In this document: in pieces, positions 55,232 through 64,000 of the stretch
Position numbering within the stretch: the first letter of the stretch is position 1
How the letters are laid out: the number at the start of each line of letters is the position of its first letter
From: Xiphydria camelus
Taxonomy: Eukaryota > Arthropoda > Insecta > Hymenoptera > Xiphydriidae
DNA: 64,000 nucleotides
Direction of reading: 5' to 3'
Assembly (NCBI GenBank): GCA_963678675.1
Contig: OY783196.1
Coordinates: forward strand, 17,106,138-17,170,137
Position numbers and translations under genes: made by a program
Notes under the pieces: generated by a model
The model's database searches: none
Told to the model about the DNA's origin: nothing
Seen by the model: the letters and a program-made list of their open reading frames with translations, nothing else

Positions 55232-55361
55232 CATGTGCACTACTTACCACTTCTTACCACTACATGCCACTATTCGCCACTGTATACTACTACTGACCAC
55301 TATTCACGACTGTATACCACTACTGACCACTATTGTAGAAACCACTACTGACCACTGTAGT
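55232..55361 (+). repeat. CCACTACTGA minisatellite, right
   Basis: About ten degenerate CCACTACTGACCACTATT units. Inverse of the motif at 53407-53541, so the two arrays face each other across 1.7 kb. Confidence 0.7.
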
Positions 55362-55379
55362 GTTCAGTCCGCTGTCCCG

Positions 55380-56035
55380 ACCAGAAATTTCGATACTTGT
55401 CACATCAGGGCCGGATCAGGCAGCCGGATCCGCCCCGGATCCGGTTACCGGATTCGGCCCTGATGTGACAACGCGTTACATGCTTGATCAGGGCCGGGTC
55501 AGGCTGCCTTATCCGGTCCTGACGTGACAAGTACCGAAATTTCTGGTCGGGCCCGGAGCCGGTTACCGGATTCGGCCCTGATGTGACAACGCGTTACATG
55601 CTTGATCAGGGCCGGGTCAGGCTGCCTTATCCGGTCCTGACGTGACAAGTACCGAAATTTCTGGTCGGGCCCGGAGCCGGTTACCGGATTCGGCCCTGAT
55701 GTGACAACGCGTTACATGCTTGATCAGGGCCGGGTCAGGCTGCCTTATCCGGTCCTGACGTAACAAGTACCGAAATTTCTGGTCGGGCCCGGATCCGGTT
55801 ACCGGATTCGGCCCTGATGTGACAACGCGTTACATGCTTGATCAGGGCCGGGTCAGGCTGCCTTATCCGGTCCTGACGTAACAAGTACCGAAATTTCTGG
55901 TCGGGCCCGGATCCGGCCCGGAGCCGGTTACCGGATTCGGCCCTGATGTGACAACGCGTTACATGCTTGATCAGGGCCGAATAAGGTTGCCTTATTCGGT
56001 CCTGACGTGACAAGTATCGAAATTTCTGATCGGGT
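55380..56035 (+). repeat. 118-bp satellite
   Basis: ACGCGTTACATGCTTGATCA recurs at 55471, 55589, 55707, 55825 (118 bp apart) and 55954 (129 bp, from an 11-bp extra CCGGCCCGGAG-type piece). Each unit contains GGCCCTGATGTGACA and its near complement TCCTGACGTGACAAGT. The array ends at the Transib target CGGGT. Confidence 0.88.
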
Positions 56036-58926
56036 CACAGTGGGTTAAACGTATAATCTAGCAAATAAAAATGAGTAATCCACATAAATTCTTGATTTAA
56101 TTTTTGTCTTTAAAAATGTATGTACTTTATTGCATAAAGGTAGTATTTATTTGATTAGATACTGCGTTATGTTATACCAAATATATAATACTGTTATACC
56201 AAATATATAATACTGTGTTATACCAAATCGAAACTGGTCAGACCAAGTAAAGAAATAAAATTAATATTTATGTGAAAAAATTAACGTTAAAAATATTAAA
56301 ATAATAAAGATAATTCTGAATCTGACTGTAACTTAACTTAAATATTGCAACTATGTTACTCATCTGAGTCTTCAGAATCACAGCTATCGTTAATATTAGT
56401 ACTATTATCTAATAAACTAGGTATCGCAGGATCCGATAATAATGCAATAACCTTGCTGTCAAGTGAAATTTTATGGTTGTTTTTTGAAAAACTACTTGAC
56501 TTGGATAGGCTAGATATCAGTGGATCAGAGGAAACTAATAAGCAATTGAATAAATCCCTCATCGTTTTTTCTCGAGAAGACTTTCTGGTGTTAAATTCCC
56601 TATATTTCTTAAGATCCTTATTCCTGGATTCCAAAGCTTCCTCTGAAAATACACCTATTGGAAGTATAGCTTCTTTAATAATATCAGCACCATGAATAAG
56701 GATTTTATGAATGCTAGATGGCATATAGTACCACGAATAGCATTCGACGTATTTTTCTGCAGTTTTTTTTGTATATTCTTTGAATGCTTGTACGTTGACT
56801 GCATAACCAGATGACATGGTTCTCAATATTACAGAAAAATGTTCTACTAATTCTGCGTTCAACCCAGTAATGGTTGCAATTAAAAAAGGCTGCAGAAAAA
56901 AACGTCTAGCTGTATTGCCATCGTTCGTGGTACCAAAGCCAGGTTTGGGAATATCTATTAGTAATCCTATTTCTGATCTCAGACGTGATCTTATTTCTTC
57001 TTTACGATTTTGTACTATTTCTTTCTCAGTTTTATCTCTGATTTGCCATTTCTGAATTGGAATACGATATGATATGTGAAGTAAAGCCTCTAGACATCGT
57101 ATCCAAGCGTGCAAAGTAGAGACCCCAAACTTCAAATATTCTGTATTTGGAGTACGCTTGTAAATGTCATTTAAATTATTCATATTTTTGGGAGTTGCCC
57201 TACAAATGCCACATGCTTGATTGGATGATTGAGTGATTACTCCAAACATTTTTCCATCTATCATAGTTAACCTGAAACAATGATTGACCCAAATTTCCCT
57301 ATCAGATATAATAATTTTTGTAGGTACAATATTTTTAATTTGACTTTCTATATTTCCTATTTCTCTTTTAGACAGTTCGTTAGTTTCCTTTTTAAAAGTA
57401 ATTTTTATCGGCCTGCAATACCTAGTCGATGAACGACGAGGGTTATTCCATAAAATCTTATTGCTTGTTATTTGGAGCCGAAGAGGGACAATACACACAG
57501 CAAATAAATATGAATCGGTGTGAGAGTTTCCATTTTGTTCCGTAAATTTCTGTTTATAAGTCGAATGACCTGAGGATCCATCACAGCCCCATTTGTAAAT
57601 TAATGTAACACCTTCTTGTATTTCTGTTAAGTTCTGTTCCAATACTTCTTGTTGAACTGATACTAGTCTTATAGCTGTGTGATTGACCAGCGCTTGTAGT
57701 TTAACCTCAGCATATATTTCCGATATTGTCAGATCCTGTTCGTCGGGGTAACAATCTTTTTTCGCCTTTTTTAACAAGTTGTAAGAAGGGTAAATGTTGG
57801 CATTCCGTAATTTTGCACCAGTTTGCATGAGAATATACATGTTTTTAGTATAACGCCCGTCTACATACAAAGCGAGTGCTTCTTCTGGGGTGTACTTTAT
57901 GGGTAAAGTAGGTGAATTATTCACTAACTTTTTTATTTCAGTTGCATTTAGAGAACGATCAATCACAGATTGAATAATTTTAGCAGCATCTCGTTGCCCA
58001 GATTTTCGTAGGCTAGTACTAACGGCAAATGACAACTCTTCAGTAGAATAGTTGTCAAGTAAAGATGAAACTTTTTGCCGTTTTGATTGGACACCAACTT
58101 CTGAAAAACATTTCTTTGGCCTACCGACATTATTTGCTGGAACCAACTTTGCACCACATTGAATAGGAAGAATATCTATTTCTTCCTCAAGCCATTGATG
58201 ATAACGCGCAATGAACACTTTTAAAGTGCGATTGCAGCTATGCCACTTTTCATTTATTTTACTTGTGAAATTCTTTACTACTTTTTTGATATATTCAGTA
58301 TATACGTGTTCATCAGAATCTTCTATATTTAATTTTCTAACAACATACTGAAAGACAGCCAAATTTTTCGTTTTGACGTCCTTTTCGTGGCACCAAACCT
58401 CAAAAAGTTCTCTCTTTCGTAGAGACATGGTACCTGAAAAGTCCCGGCCACTGGCAGTTCTTGGCAGTTAAATTTTAATGGAAAAGAATCTAGAAGGATT
58501 GTTTAATAAGTAAAAAATGAAATCAGCTCGAATCCAGTCGAATCTCAGTTTTTTTTAGGTTAATACAATACGCCTTATATTTAACAGAAAACAGTGTCAT
58601 TATGACAAATAAGTTTATGCTAAAATACATATTATATCTTTAAAACAATGTCCACTTACTTAAAATATAAATCAGCAAACCTTAATATCACTACGGCACA
58701 TTTAGTTGAGAACAATTAAAAGAACTGATGCACCGAAAATTCGATACACAATTTGCTGTTATCATTCTGTCACTTGTTTTAACAGGTATGGGCGCTGTCA
58801 TTGAATTAATGCATACCGATGTTATCGTTAGAATGATAGCAACAAATAATTAATTAAATTACAGTAATCTATGAGTGTTGATTTTCGTAATTATTATTCC
58901 GTGGATATGATAAATACTCCACTGTG
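56036..58926 (-). mobile_element. Transib transposon, copy 2 (2,891 bp, opposite orientation)
   Basis: The termini CACAGTGGG at 56036 and CCACTGTG at 58926 are those of copy 1 reversed. The target duplication is CGGGT (56031-56035 and 58927-58931), different from CGACA of copy 1. The length is the same and every segment I compared, coding and non-coding, is identical to copy 1. Different duplications mean an independent transposition, not an inversion or segmental copy. Confidence 0.93.
56356..58428 (-). CDS. Transib transposase, second identical copy
   Basis: 690 residues, identical over the whole length to the protein at 8083-10155, with the same candidate DDE residues (D283, D391, E596/E597), CGIC zinc pair and HxxxxH. 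Two identical open transposases in one window imply very recent activity. The gene starts near the right end of the element (58428) and ends 320 bp before the 56036 terminus, the same layout as copy 1. Expression cannot be judged from sequence. Confidence 0.92.
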   Translation of the reverse strand: MSLRKRELFEVWCHEKDVKTKNLAVFQYVVRKLNIEDSDEHVYTEYIKKVVKNFTSKINEKWHSCNRTLKVFIARYHQWLEEEIDILPIQCGAKLVPANNVGRPKKCFSEVGVQSKRQKVSSLLDNYSTEELSFAVSTSLRKSGQRDAAKIIQSVIDRSLNATEIKKLVNNSPTLPIKYTPEEALALYVDGRYTKNMYILMQTGAKLRNANIYPSYNLLKKAKKDCYPDEQDLTISEIYAEVKLQALVNHTAIRLVSVQQEVLEQNLTEIQEGVTLIYKWGCDGSSGHSTYKQKFTEQNGNSHTDSYLFAVCIVPLRLQITSNKILWNNPRRSSTRYCRPIKITFKKETNELSKREIGNIESQIKNIVPTKIIISDREIWVNHCFRLTMIDGKMFGVITQSSNQACGICRATPKNMNNLNDIYKRTPNTEYLKFGVSTLHAWIRCLEALLHISYRIPIQKWQIRDKTEKEIVQNRKEEIRSRLRSEIGLLIDIPKPGFGTTNDGNTARRFFLQPFLIATITGLNAELVEHFSVILRTMSSGYAVNVQAFKEYTKKTAEKYVECYSWYYMPSSIHKILIHGADIIKEAILPIGVFSEEALESRNKDLKKYREFNTRKSSREKTMRDLFNCLLVSSDPLISSLSKSSSFSKNNHKISLDSKVIALLSDPAIPSLLDNSTNINDSCDSEDSDE

Positions 58927-59354
58927 CGGGTACTCTAAATTTTCCATACGATAATTGTTTATTTTTATATATAAACAAAATCGCTTTAAAAAATCGCTGT
59001 GGCAGACGAGTGAGTTCATCATTTCGATCCGGAGTCGGCCTGTGTACTCGTCAGTAAGGCTAGGCCGACTCCTGCCTTAGACGCTCTTTTTTTTTTTTTT
59101 TTTTTTTTTTTTGAAGAAGGCGAGGAGGGGAATCTTCAAGAAGACACCCAAGATGTTGGCAGGGTAGTGTCGGATTTCTACCGACTAAACCCCTCCTCGT
59201 GGTTACCAACCGCTAGGGTTATAAACCGAGTAGAAGACGAAGTATGGGGGTGAACGACTTAGTAATGTGAGCACCTGCAGCTAGATGGGGCCACAGGCGC
59301 GGAAAGCCCGAGAGCGAAGTAAGGGGGAAAACGATTTAAGGTTAGGTGACGGCG

Positions 59355-62051
59355 TTAGTTGAGAAGAATACAGGGTCTACGGACCTTATCCGTGGGTCTG
59401 CAAGTGTAATTGCTGAGTGCTTTAATAGAGGGGTTTACGTGCGACTTGACGGAGGTACGAAGGTTAACTGCGTACTTGGTAGCCGCAGTATCGAGAGACG
59501 GAAGTCCGGTTTCACGAAGCAGTTGTTTGTTCCTAATGAACCAGGGGGAATTAAGAGAGCCTCTGAGGAGTCTCATGTAAGTGCCGTGGAGTCTGGATAG
59601 TTTCGAAGGGGAGGCCGAACCCCAGACGGGAATGGCATACGAGCAAATGCTCCTAATCAACGCGTTGAAGGCCCTGACCTTGGTGACCTGAGAGATATTC
59701 CGGTTGTTGAAAAATGGTTTCAGGGAGACGAATGCCCCGTTGGCTTTGCCGCGCACGGAGGAAATCTGCTTGACCCAGTTTAACTTCCTGTCAAAAATTA
59801 CCCCTAAATATTTGACAGAGTTACTCCAGGGGATTAGATGATTATTTACTGAGAGACGATCCGGGGGGATATTTCGGCGAGAGAAGAAGATAGCCTCTGA
59901 TTTGGCTTCGTTGAGGGAGAAACCCCACATATGATACCAATCGAGGAGTTCGGGTAAGAATTTGTTAACAACTGAGGAGCAGAATTTCTTGGTTTTCGAG
60001 GAATATAACAAAGCGACGTCATCTGCGTATTGTGCAGTGATGATTTTGTCGTGAGTGGGGATATCGTGACAGTATAGATTAAATAGAGTAGGCGAGAGTT
60101 TAGAACCTTGTGGAACTCCGGCCGTGATAGGCTGCGGATCGGAGAAGCTTTTCCCCGAACGGACTCTAAAAGATCTGTCTGAGAGAAAGGACCGAATCAG
60201 ACCGATCAGGTAGTGAGGGAGTTTTAGCTCATTTAATTTGTAGATTAAACCCTCGTGCCAGACTCTGTCGAAGGCTTGCTTGGCATCGAGCAGGAGCATA
60301 GAGGTGTGGCGAGACTTGTTAAGGTTGTCCGCGACGAGTTCAGCAACGCGGAGGAGTTGGTGGCAGGTACCGTGCCGGGGACGGAAACCATGCTGGAAGT
60401 CGGGGAGGATGTTGGCCTCGGAGCAAAATCTGTTAAGGCGGGTTAGTATGATACTTTCCGCAACTTTGCTGAGGGCAGGGAGCAGGCTAATTGGCCTGTA
60501 GCTGGAGGCTTGATTGAGAGGCTTTCCCTGTTTAGGAAGACAGATGATTGTTGCTGTCTTCCATGCGGGGGGGAAATATTGCAAACGCATCATAGCGTTG
60601 ATGATGTTACAGATGGCGACGATAAGGATGTGCGGGAGAATTTTGAGGACCCCATTGGGGATGGAGTCATAACCTGGAGCTTTATTCTTCTTTAAGGATT
60701 GAACGGTTAACGCGATTTCGCAAGGAGAGGTGTGAGGGAAGGAGAGGTCTTCGAGACTGATATTTTGGACGGCATCTGTGATAGTGGAATGGAAAAAGGC
60801 GAATTTGTCGCGTATAGGAAACGGGGAACATTGTTCTCTAAGGGATTCAGCGAAGATATTAGCCTTGTCGCTATCTACCGGGTAGGCGATTCCGTCTTTC
60901 AGGAGAGGGGGGGAATAAGGCTGTCTATTCCTGAGGGATTTGATGACTTTCCAGCAACTTTTTGGGCAGGTTTCGGCTAAGGAAATGTATTTATTGAATT
61001 GTTCGTTCCGAAAGATCTGGAGTGCGGACCTGAGGTCGCGTTTTAAAGAATTTAGATGGGGGCGGAGGGCGGGGTTGCCTGTGCGTTGCAGATGTCTGCG
61101 GATTCGTCTCTTTTTAGCTATAAGAGCTCTGATCTCGGGTGGAAGACGGGTGTCAATCGAGCGGGGGGAAATCGGGAAGCTTGCTAGTTCCATTTTCGAT
61201 TTGATTTCATGGGTGAGCGAGTCGACTGCAGAGTCAATGTCATGAGTGGTACGAATGGTAGGACATTTGAATGTCGTGGTTTCAAAATGGTAGCGAAGTG
61301 CTAGCCAGTTGATTTTCGACATTGTCGGAATTTCAGAGGAGAGGTTTCCTGGGATTTCCAGCAGGACCGGGTTATGGTCGGAATTTAGAGCTGGGATAGT
61401 CCAGGGGTCTTTGGATAACGTTACATTCTTGGAAATGAAAATGTCAAGAATATCGGGATTATTAGCACCTGAGAAATGAGTTGGGGCCGAAGGAGCTTCT
61501 ACGGAGAAACTATGCGCTCTGAGTAGATTGAATAATAAGGTGCCTTTCGAGTTTTTAGCGCGACATCCCCAGGAGTCGTGCTTGGCGTTGAAGTCACCGG
61601 CCAGGATCGTAGGAGTGTTCTGGTCCAGGAGGGCAGGGATTTCGGCTAAGTTGTTAGCGCCCGGAGGGGAGTAACAGGAAATGATCCTCAATGGGTTGTT
61701 ATTGTGAATGACCTCGATGCCGCAGGTCTCCAGAGAGGGAGTGTGAGTGCTGATTGCCTTGTGGCGGAGGGAGTTACGGATGATTGTAGCTACACCCCCG
61801 TGTTTGGAGTTTGGCCGGTCGCGTCTATAGACGGAGAAATTGGGGATGTAGAGCTTATGAAGGGGTTGTAGATGGGTTTCCGAGATACAGGCCACATCAA
61901 TGGAAGACTCGTTGAGGAGTTGCGTTAGGAGGAGCGTTCTGTGTTTGTTGGCCGCAAGGATGCCGTTGGCGTTCCAGTTGAGGATGGTGAGGTGACCCTT
62001 AGTGGAGTTGGACGTCCGGCTGTTGGAGTGCCCAGGTGAATTTGGTGGCAA
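59355..62051 (-). CDS. Jockey ORF2: endonuclease and reverse transcriptase
   Basis: 898 residues. The N-terminal APE-type endonuclease has N27 (LNWNANG), E58 (ISETH), D153/N155 (AGDFNAKH) and S224-D225-H226. The reverse transcriptase covers about 440-720: KNKAPGYDSIPNGVL, SYRPISLLP, DAKQAFDRVWHEGL, AGVPQGSKLSPTLF and the catalytic YADD at 675-678. It nicks target DNA and primes reverse transcription from its own RNA. No RNase H domain is seen, as in many Jockey elements. It overlaps ORF1 by 53 nt in another frame, so translation probably depends on reinitiation or shifting. Confidence 0.93.
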   Translation of the reverse strand: MPPNSPGHSNSRTSNSTKGHLTILNWNANGILAANKHRTLLLTQLLNESSIDVACISETHLQPLHKLYIPNFSVYRRDRPNSKHGGVATIIRNSLRHKAISTHTPSLETCGIEVIHNNNPLRIISCYSPPGANNLAEIPALLDQNTPTILAGDFNAKHDSWGCRAKNSKGTLLFNLLRAHSFSVEAPSAPTHFSGANNPDILDIFISKNVTLSKDPWTIPALNSDHNPVLLEIPGNLSSEIPTMSKINWLALRYHFETTTFKCPTIRTTHDIDSAVDSLTHEIKSKMELASFPISPRSIDTRLPPEIRALIAKKRRIRRHLQRTGNPALRPHLNSLKRDLRSALQIFRNEQFNKYISLAETCPKSCWKVIKSLRNRQPYSPPLLKDGIAYPVDSDKANIFAESLREQCSPFPIRDKFAFFHSTITDAVQNISLEDLSFPHTSPCEIALTVQSLKKNKAPGYDSIPNGVLKILPHILIVAICNIINAMMRLQYFPPAWKTATIICLPKQGKPLNQASSYRPISLLPALSKVAESIILTRLNRFCSEANILPDFQHGFRPRHGTCHQLLRVAELVADNLNKSRHTSMLLLDAKQAFDRVWHEGLIYKLNELKLPHYLIGLIRSFLSDRSFRVRSGKSFSDPQPITAGVPQGSKLSPTLFNLYCHDIPTHDKIITAQYADDVALLYSSKTKKFCSSVVNKFLPELLDWYHMWGFSLNEAKSEAIFFSRRNIPPDRLSVNNHLIPWSNSVKYLGVIFDRKLNWVKQISSVRGKANGAFVSLKPFFNNRNISQVTKVRAFNALIRSICSYAIPVWGSASPSKLSRLHGTYMRLLRGSLNSPWFIRNKQLLRETGLPSLDTAATKYAVNLRTSVKSHVNPSIKALSNYTCRPTDKVRRPCILLN

Positions 62052-63360
62052 AGTCGCGAAAAAGCTCTAGAAGAGTCTGGTTTTGGTGGGGGGCGGCTGG
62101 GGCCGGGGGTTGTTGAGTGGGTTGGCGCGGGGCAGGGGAGGTGGAGGGGCCACTGGTGACCTGCGCGAACGAGCGAGCAAGTGGTGGAGGAGGAGGAGGT
62201 GCGGTTAGGGCCGAGGGAGATTCGACACCAGGGCGGCTACGTAGGAGCGCGGTCGGAGCGGTGGCCGGGGGCGTGGGGGGAGATGCTCGTGTAGAGGCCG
62301 AAGTTGCTTGAGGAGCTTTAGGACAACTCCGGAAGGTGGCACGGTGCGGGCCGCCGCAATTGGCGCAGGTTGGCGATTTATCTGGCTTGTCTTTGGACCG
62401 ACATGTAGAAGTTTCATGGTTCCTAGCGCAGAAGGCGCAGACCCAGGAGGCATGGCAGTAGTTTGCCGTGTGCCGGAATTTCATGCAGCGACGGCACTGC
62501 GGGATAATCTTAGATTTTCTTTTCGGTTCAACTTTTACGCTGAGACCGGAAAGCGATTTTATGTTGTAGATGGATTTAGCGGATGGGGATTTGGCGTCGA
62601 GGTAGACGCAGACAAGAGGCCATATATTATCGCCTTTCTTCATGCGGTAAACAGACTTGACTGGCAGGCCCTTGGTAGCGAGTTCGGAGCGAATATCGTC
62701 TTCAGAGAGGGATTCCAGAACGCCCCTGATCACTACGGTCAGGTCTTTGTCCTGGGGGATTTGATTGGTGGTAAACTGGATTTTGTCTACGTCCAGCTTG
62801 GAGGTCAGGCGGCGAAAATCGTTAACCGATTGGAGGTATACTTTGACCGAGTCAGAAGTATTGACCGCGCGGCGGAAGGGGATATCCTGATCTGCCAGGA
62901 ATTTCTGAATGGAAGTCCATTTGGATTTCTGCGTGATGCAGATGGGCGGGAGATTGGAGGAGCCATTTTCCTCGGACTCCGAATCCGAAACGGAGTCGGA
63001 GTCGGACCCCGAGGAACTGGCTGCTGGAGTGGTTGATTTCTTCCGCTTGACCGATCTTCGGGACTGGGTTAGCCAGGGATTCCCGTCGATTTCCATAGCG
63101 GGGGTGGATTGCGTCGCGACAAACGGCGAGGAGGAGGGGGAGGACCTTTGGTGGATGGAGTGCAGGAGGGCCTTCACTCTGGCGATCTGGGCGTCGGAGT
63201 CGGCGAGAGCCTGGAGGATACGGGATCTATCATCCTCGAGGCGGCTAAGGGTCGCGCTTAGGGATTCGGCGGTTGGGGAGGGTGAGCTGTCCGAGGTAGG
63301 AGCGGAGAGCTCAGTTTGAGCGGTGGAAGCAGGGGTGAGCGTATCTTGCGATATACTCAT
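61999..63360 (-). CDS. Jockey ORF1: Gag-like RNA-binding protein
   Basis: 453 residues. The Ser-rich N-terminus with acidic SDSDSVSDSESEE is followed by a PRE_C2HC-type region (DLTVVIRGVLESLSEDDIRS) and three zinc knuckles: C289-x2-C292-x4-H297-x4-C302, C308-x2-C311-x3-H315-x4-C320 and C332-x2-C335-x3-H339-x6-C346. The Pro/Ala-rich C-terminus overlaps the start of ORF2. It coats the element RNA in the ribonucleoprotein. ATG at 63360 is the first good start after the 5' UTR. Long antisense frames are shadows of its biased composition. Confidence 0.9.
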   Translation of the reverse strand: MSISQDTLTPASTAQTELSAPTSDSSPSPTAESLSATLSRLEDDRSRILQALADSDAQIARVKALLHSIHQRSSPSSSPFVATQSTPAMEIDGNPWLTQSRRSVKRKKSTTPAASSSGSDSDSVSDSESEENGSSNLPPICITQKSKWTSIQKFLADQDIPFRRAVNTSDSVKVYLQSVNDFRRLTSKLDVDKIQFTTNQIPQDKDLTVVIRGVLESLSEDDIRSELATKGLPVKSVYRMKKGDNIWPLVCVYLDAKSPSAKSIYNIKSLSGLSVKVEPKRKSKIIPQCRRCMKFRHTANYCHASWVCAFCARNHETSTCRSKDKPDKSPTCANCGGPHRATFRSCPKAPQATSASTRASPPTPPATAPTALLRSRPGVESPSALTAPPPPPPLARSFAQVTSGPSTSPAPRQPTQQPPAPAAPHQNQTLLELFRDFATKFTWALQQPDVQLH

Positions 63361-63687
63361 ATTGGTTAGCGGGAGGAGAGGTGAAACAGAAGGCGATCTA
63401 CAATGATGGAATAAGAGTTGTAGAGCCCTAAGAAGGGCTAGTTGAGTGAACGGCGACTGCCGCCCGGCGGGGCAGCCGCTGTATACCTGTACGTACCTTA
63501 GTGGATATATAAGAGTGGCAGCAGCCCGCCACGGTGGACCTGAACCTTTAGGGGGTGGGGCCCCTGGGTGAAGAGGGTCGTGGTCACTGAGCGACCTTCC
63601 TTATCCTGAACTGCGCAGCGATTTCAGAAACGTCCGAATGGTGCGAGAGCTCCGGTAAGACTGTGATGAAGTTCCCTTAGACGCTCT

Positions 63688-63813
63688 GTAGTCCTCTTAG
63701 GTATATAGTACTGTACCGCCGTTTTACTACCGAGAGCCGAGAGGGTCGGCGCCATCTGGCGTCAGGCCGCCACAGCGTGGATTGACTGACTGGACTAGGT
63801 TTATCGTGGATTA
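63688..63813. other. Short unique flank of the Jockey insertion
   Basis: Continues the sequence interrupted at 59087: joining the two sides gives GCCTTAGACGCTCTGTAGTC. No gene. Confidence 0.5.
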
Positions 63814-64000
63814 GCCTGATCAGGGCCGAGTACGGCGCAGCCACGGCAAACCGGATCCGGCATGCCGGGCGTATGCCTGATCAGGGCCGGGTCCGGCGCA
63901 GATAAGGCAAACCGGATCCGGCATGCCGGGCGTATGCCTGATCAGGGCCGGGTCCGGCGCAGCTAAGGCAAACCGGATCCGGCATGCCGGGCGTATGCCT
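63814..64000 (+). repeat. 61-bp satellite, continues past the window
   Basis: GCCTGATCAGGGCCG starts units at 63814, 63875, 63936 and 63997, exactly 61 bp apart. Each also has AAACCGGATCCGGCATGCCG. The TGATCAGGGCCGG core is shared with the 118-bp satellite at 55.4-56.0 kb. Confidence 0.9.

Larger units (their letters stand above)
59075..63687 (-). mobile_element. Jockey-type non-LTR retrotransposon, full length
   Basis: Minus-strand element, about 4.59 kb, from 63674 to a 26-nt poly(A) (T run at 59087-59112). It is bounded by the 13-bp duplication CCTTAGACGCTCT at 59075-59087 and 63675-63687. It has a 5' UTR of about 310 bp, ORF1, an overlapping ORF2 and a 3' UTR of about 240 bp. Open ORFs, a clean tail and an exact duplication indicate a recent, possibly active insertion. 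Confidence 0.93.

Noticed and set aside
7585..58926. The two Transib genes as arms of one giant inverted repeat or inversion
   Set aside because: Target duplications differ and flanking sequences are unrelated, so they are separate insertions.
62308..63319. Open frames of 242 and 136 residues on the plus strand
   Set aside because: Antisense shadows of Jockey ORF1, which has zinc knuckles and the right position. The plus-strand frames lack motifs.

Overview
This window reads as nuclear DNA from an arthropod, most likely an insect and plausibly a hymenopteran. Coding regions are split by GT-AG introns. There is a short interstitial (TTAGG)n tract, AT-rich sequence alternates with CpG-rich blocks, and almost every recognisable protein belongs to a eukaryotic transposable element (TE). 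I see no bacterial operons, CRISPR arrays, rRNA or convincing tRNA genes. The species assignment is inference.

Layout. 0-7.4 kb: GC-palindrome elements, MITEs (small non-autonomous inverted-repeat elements), a degraded transposase and a small Helitron. 7.6-10.5 kb: an intact Transib (RAG1-like) transposon. 10.5-12.8 kb: CTGCAG-rich repeats and palindromic MITEs. 13.1-18.2 kb: CpG-rich sequence with one plausible host coding exon. 18.2-27.3 kb: long inverted-repeat elements and a 152-bp higher-order satellite. 28.0-29.2 kb: a terminal-inverted-repeat (TIR) element carrying a SAM-like exon. 30.6-33.1 kb: a palindromic MITE split at its centre by a Helitron. 33.1-37.0 kb: a broken ISL2EU/Harbinger-like element with convergent SWIM-YqaJ and THAP-DDE genes. 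38.3-44.1 kb: a 5.8-kb CACTA-like element with two apparently intact genes. 44.8-50.3 kb: a Helentron with Rep, helicase and endonuclease domains. 51.2-52.9 kb: a deletion derivative of the ISL2EU type. 53.5-54.8 kb: a Harbinger remnant and a mitochondrial-fission-regulator-like gene fragment. 55.4-56.0 kb: a 118-bp satellite. 56.0-58.9 kb: a second Transib in opposite orientation. 59.1-63.7 kb: a full-length Jockey-type retrotransposon. 63.8-64.0 kb: a 61-bp satellite.

How the parts relate. Three elements look young: the two Transib copies (same length, identical proteins, different 5-bp target duplications CGACA and CGGGT), the Jockey element (two open ORFs, poly(A), 13-bp target duplication) and the CACTA-like element (22-bp perfect TIRs, open genes). 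The Transib ends begin with CACAGTG, the same heptamer used in vertebrate V(D)J recombination signals. A related unoccupied target next to copy 1 confirms its boundaries. In the CACTA-like element the second gene starts 3 nt after the stop codon of the first, an unusual arrangement in eukaryotic DNA. It is my best candidate for a poorly described two-component system.

Host content is sparse: one possible first exon at 13.5 kb, unclear exons at 23.4 and 50.7 kb, and a broken fission-regulator-like fragment at 54.2-54.8 kb.
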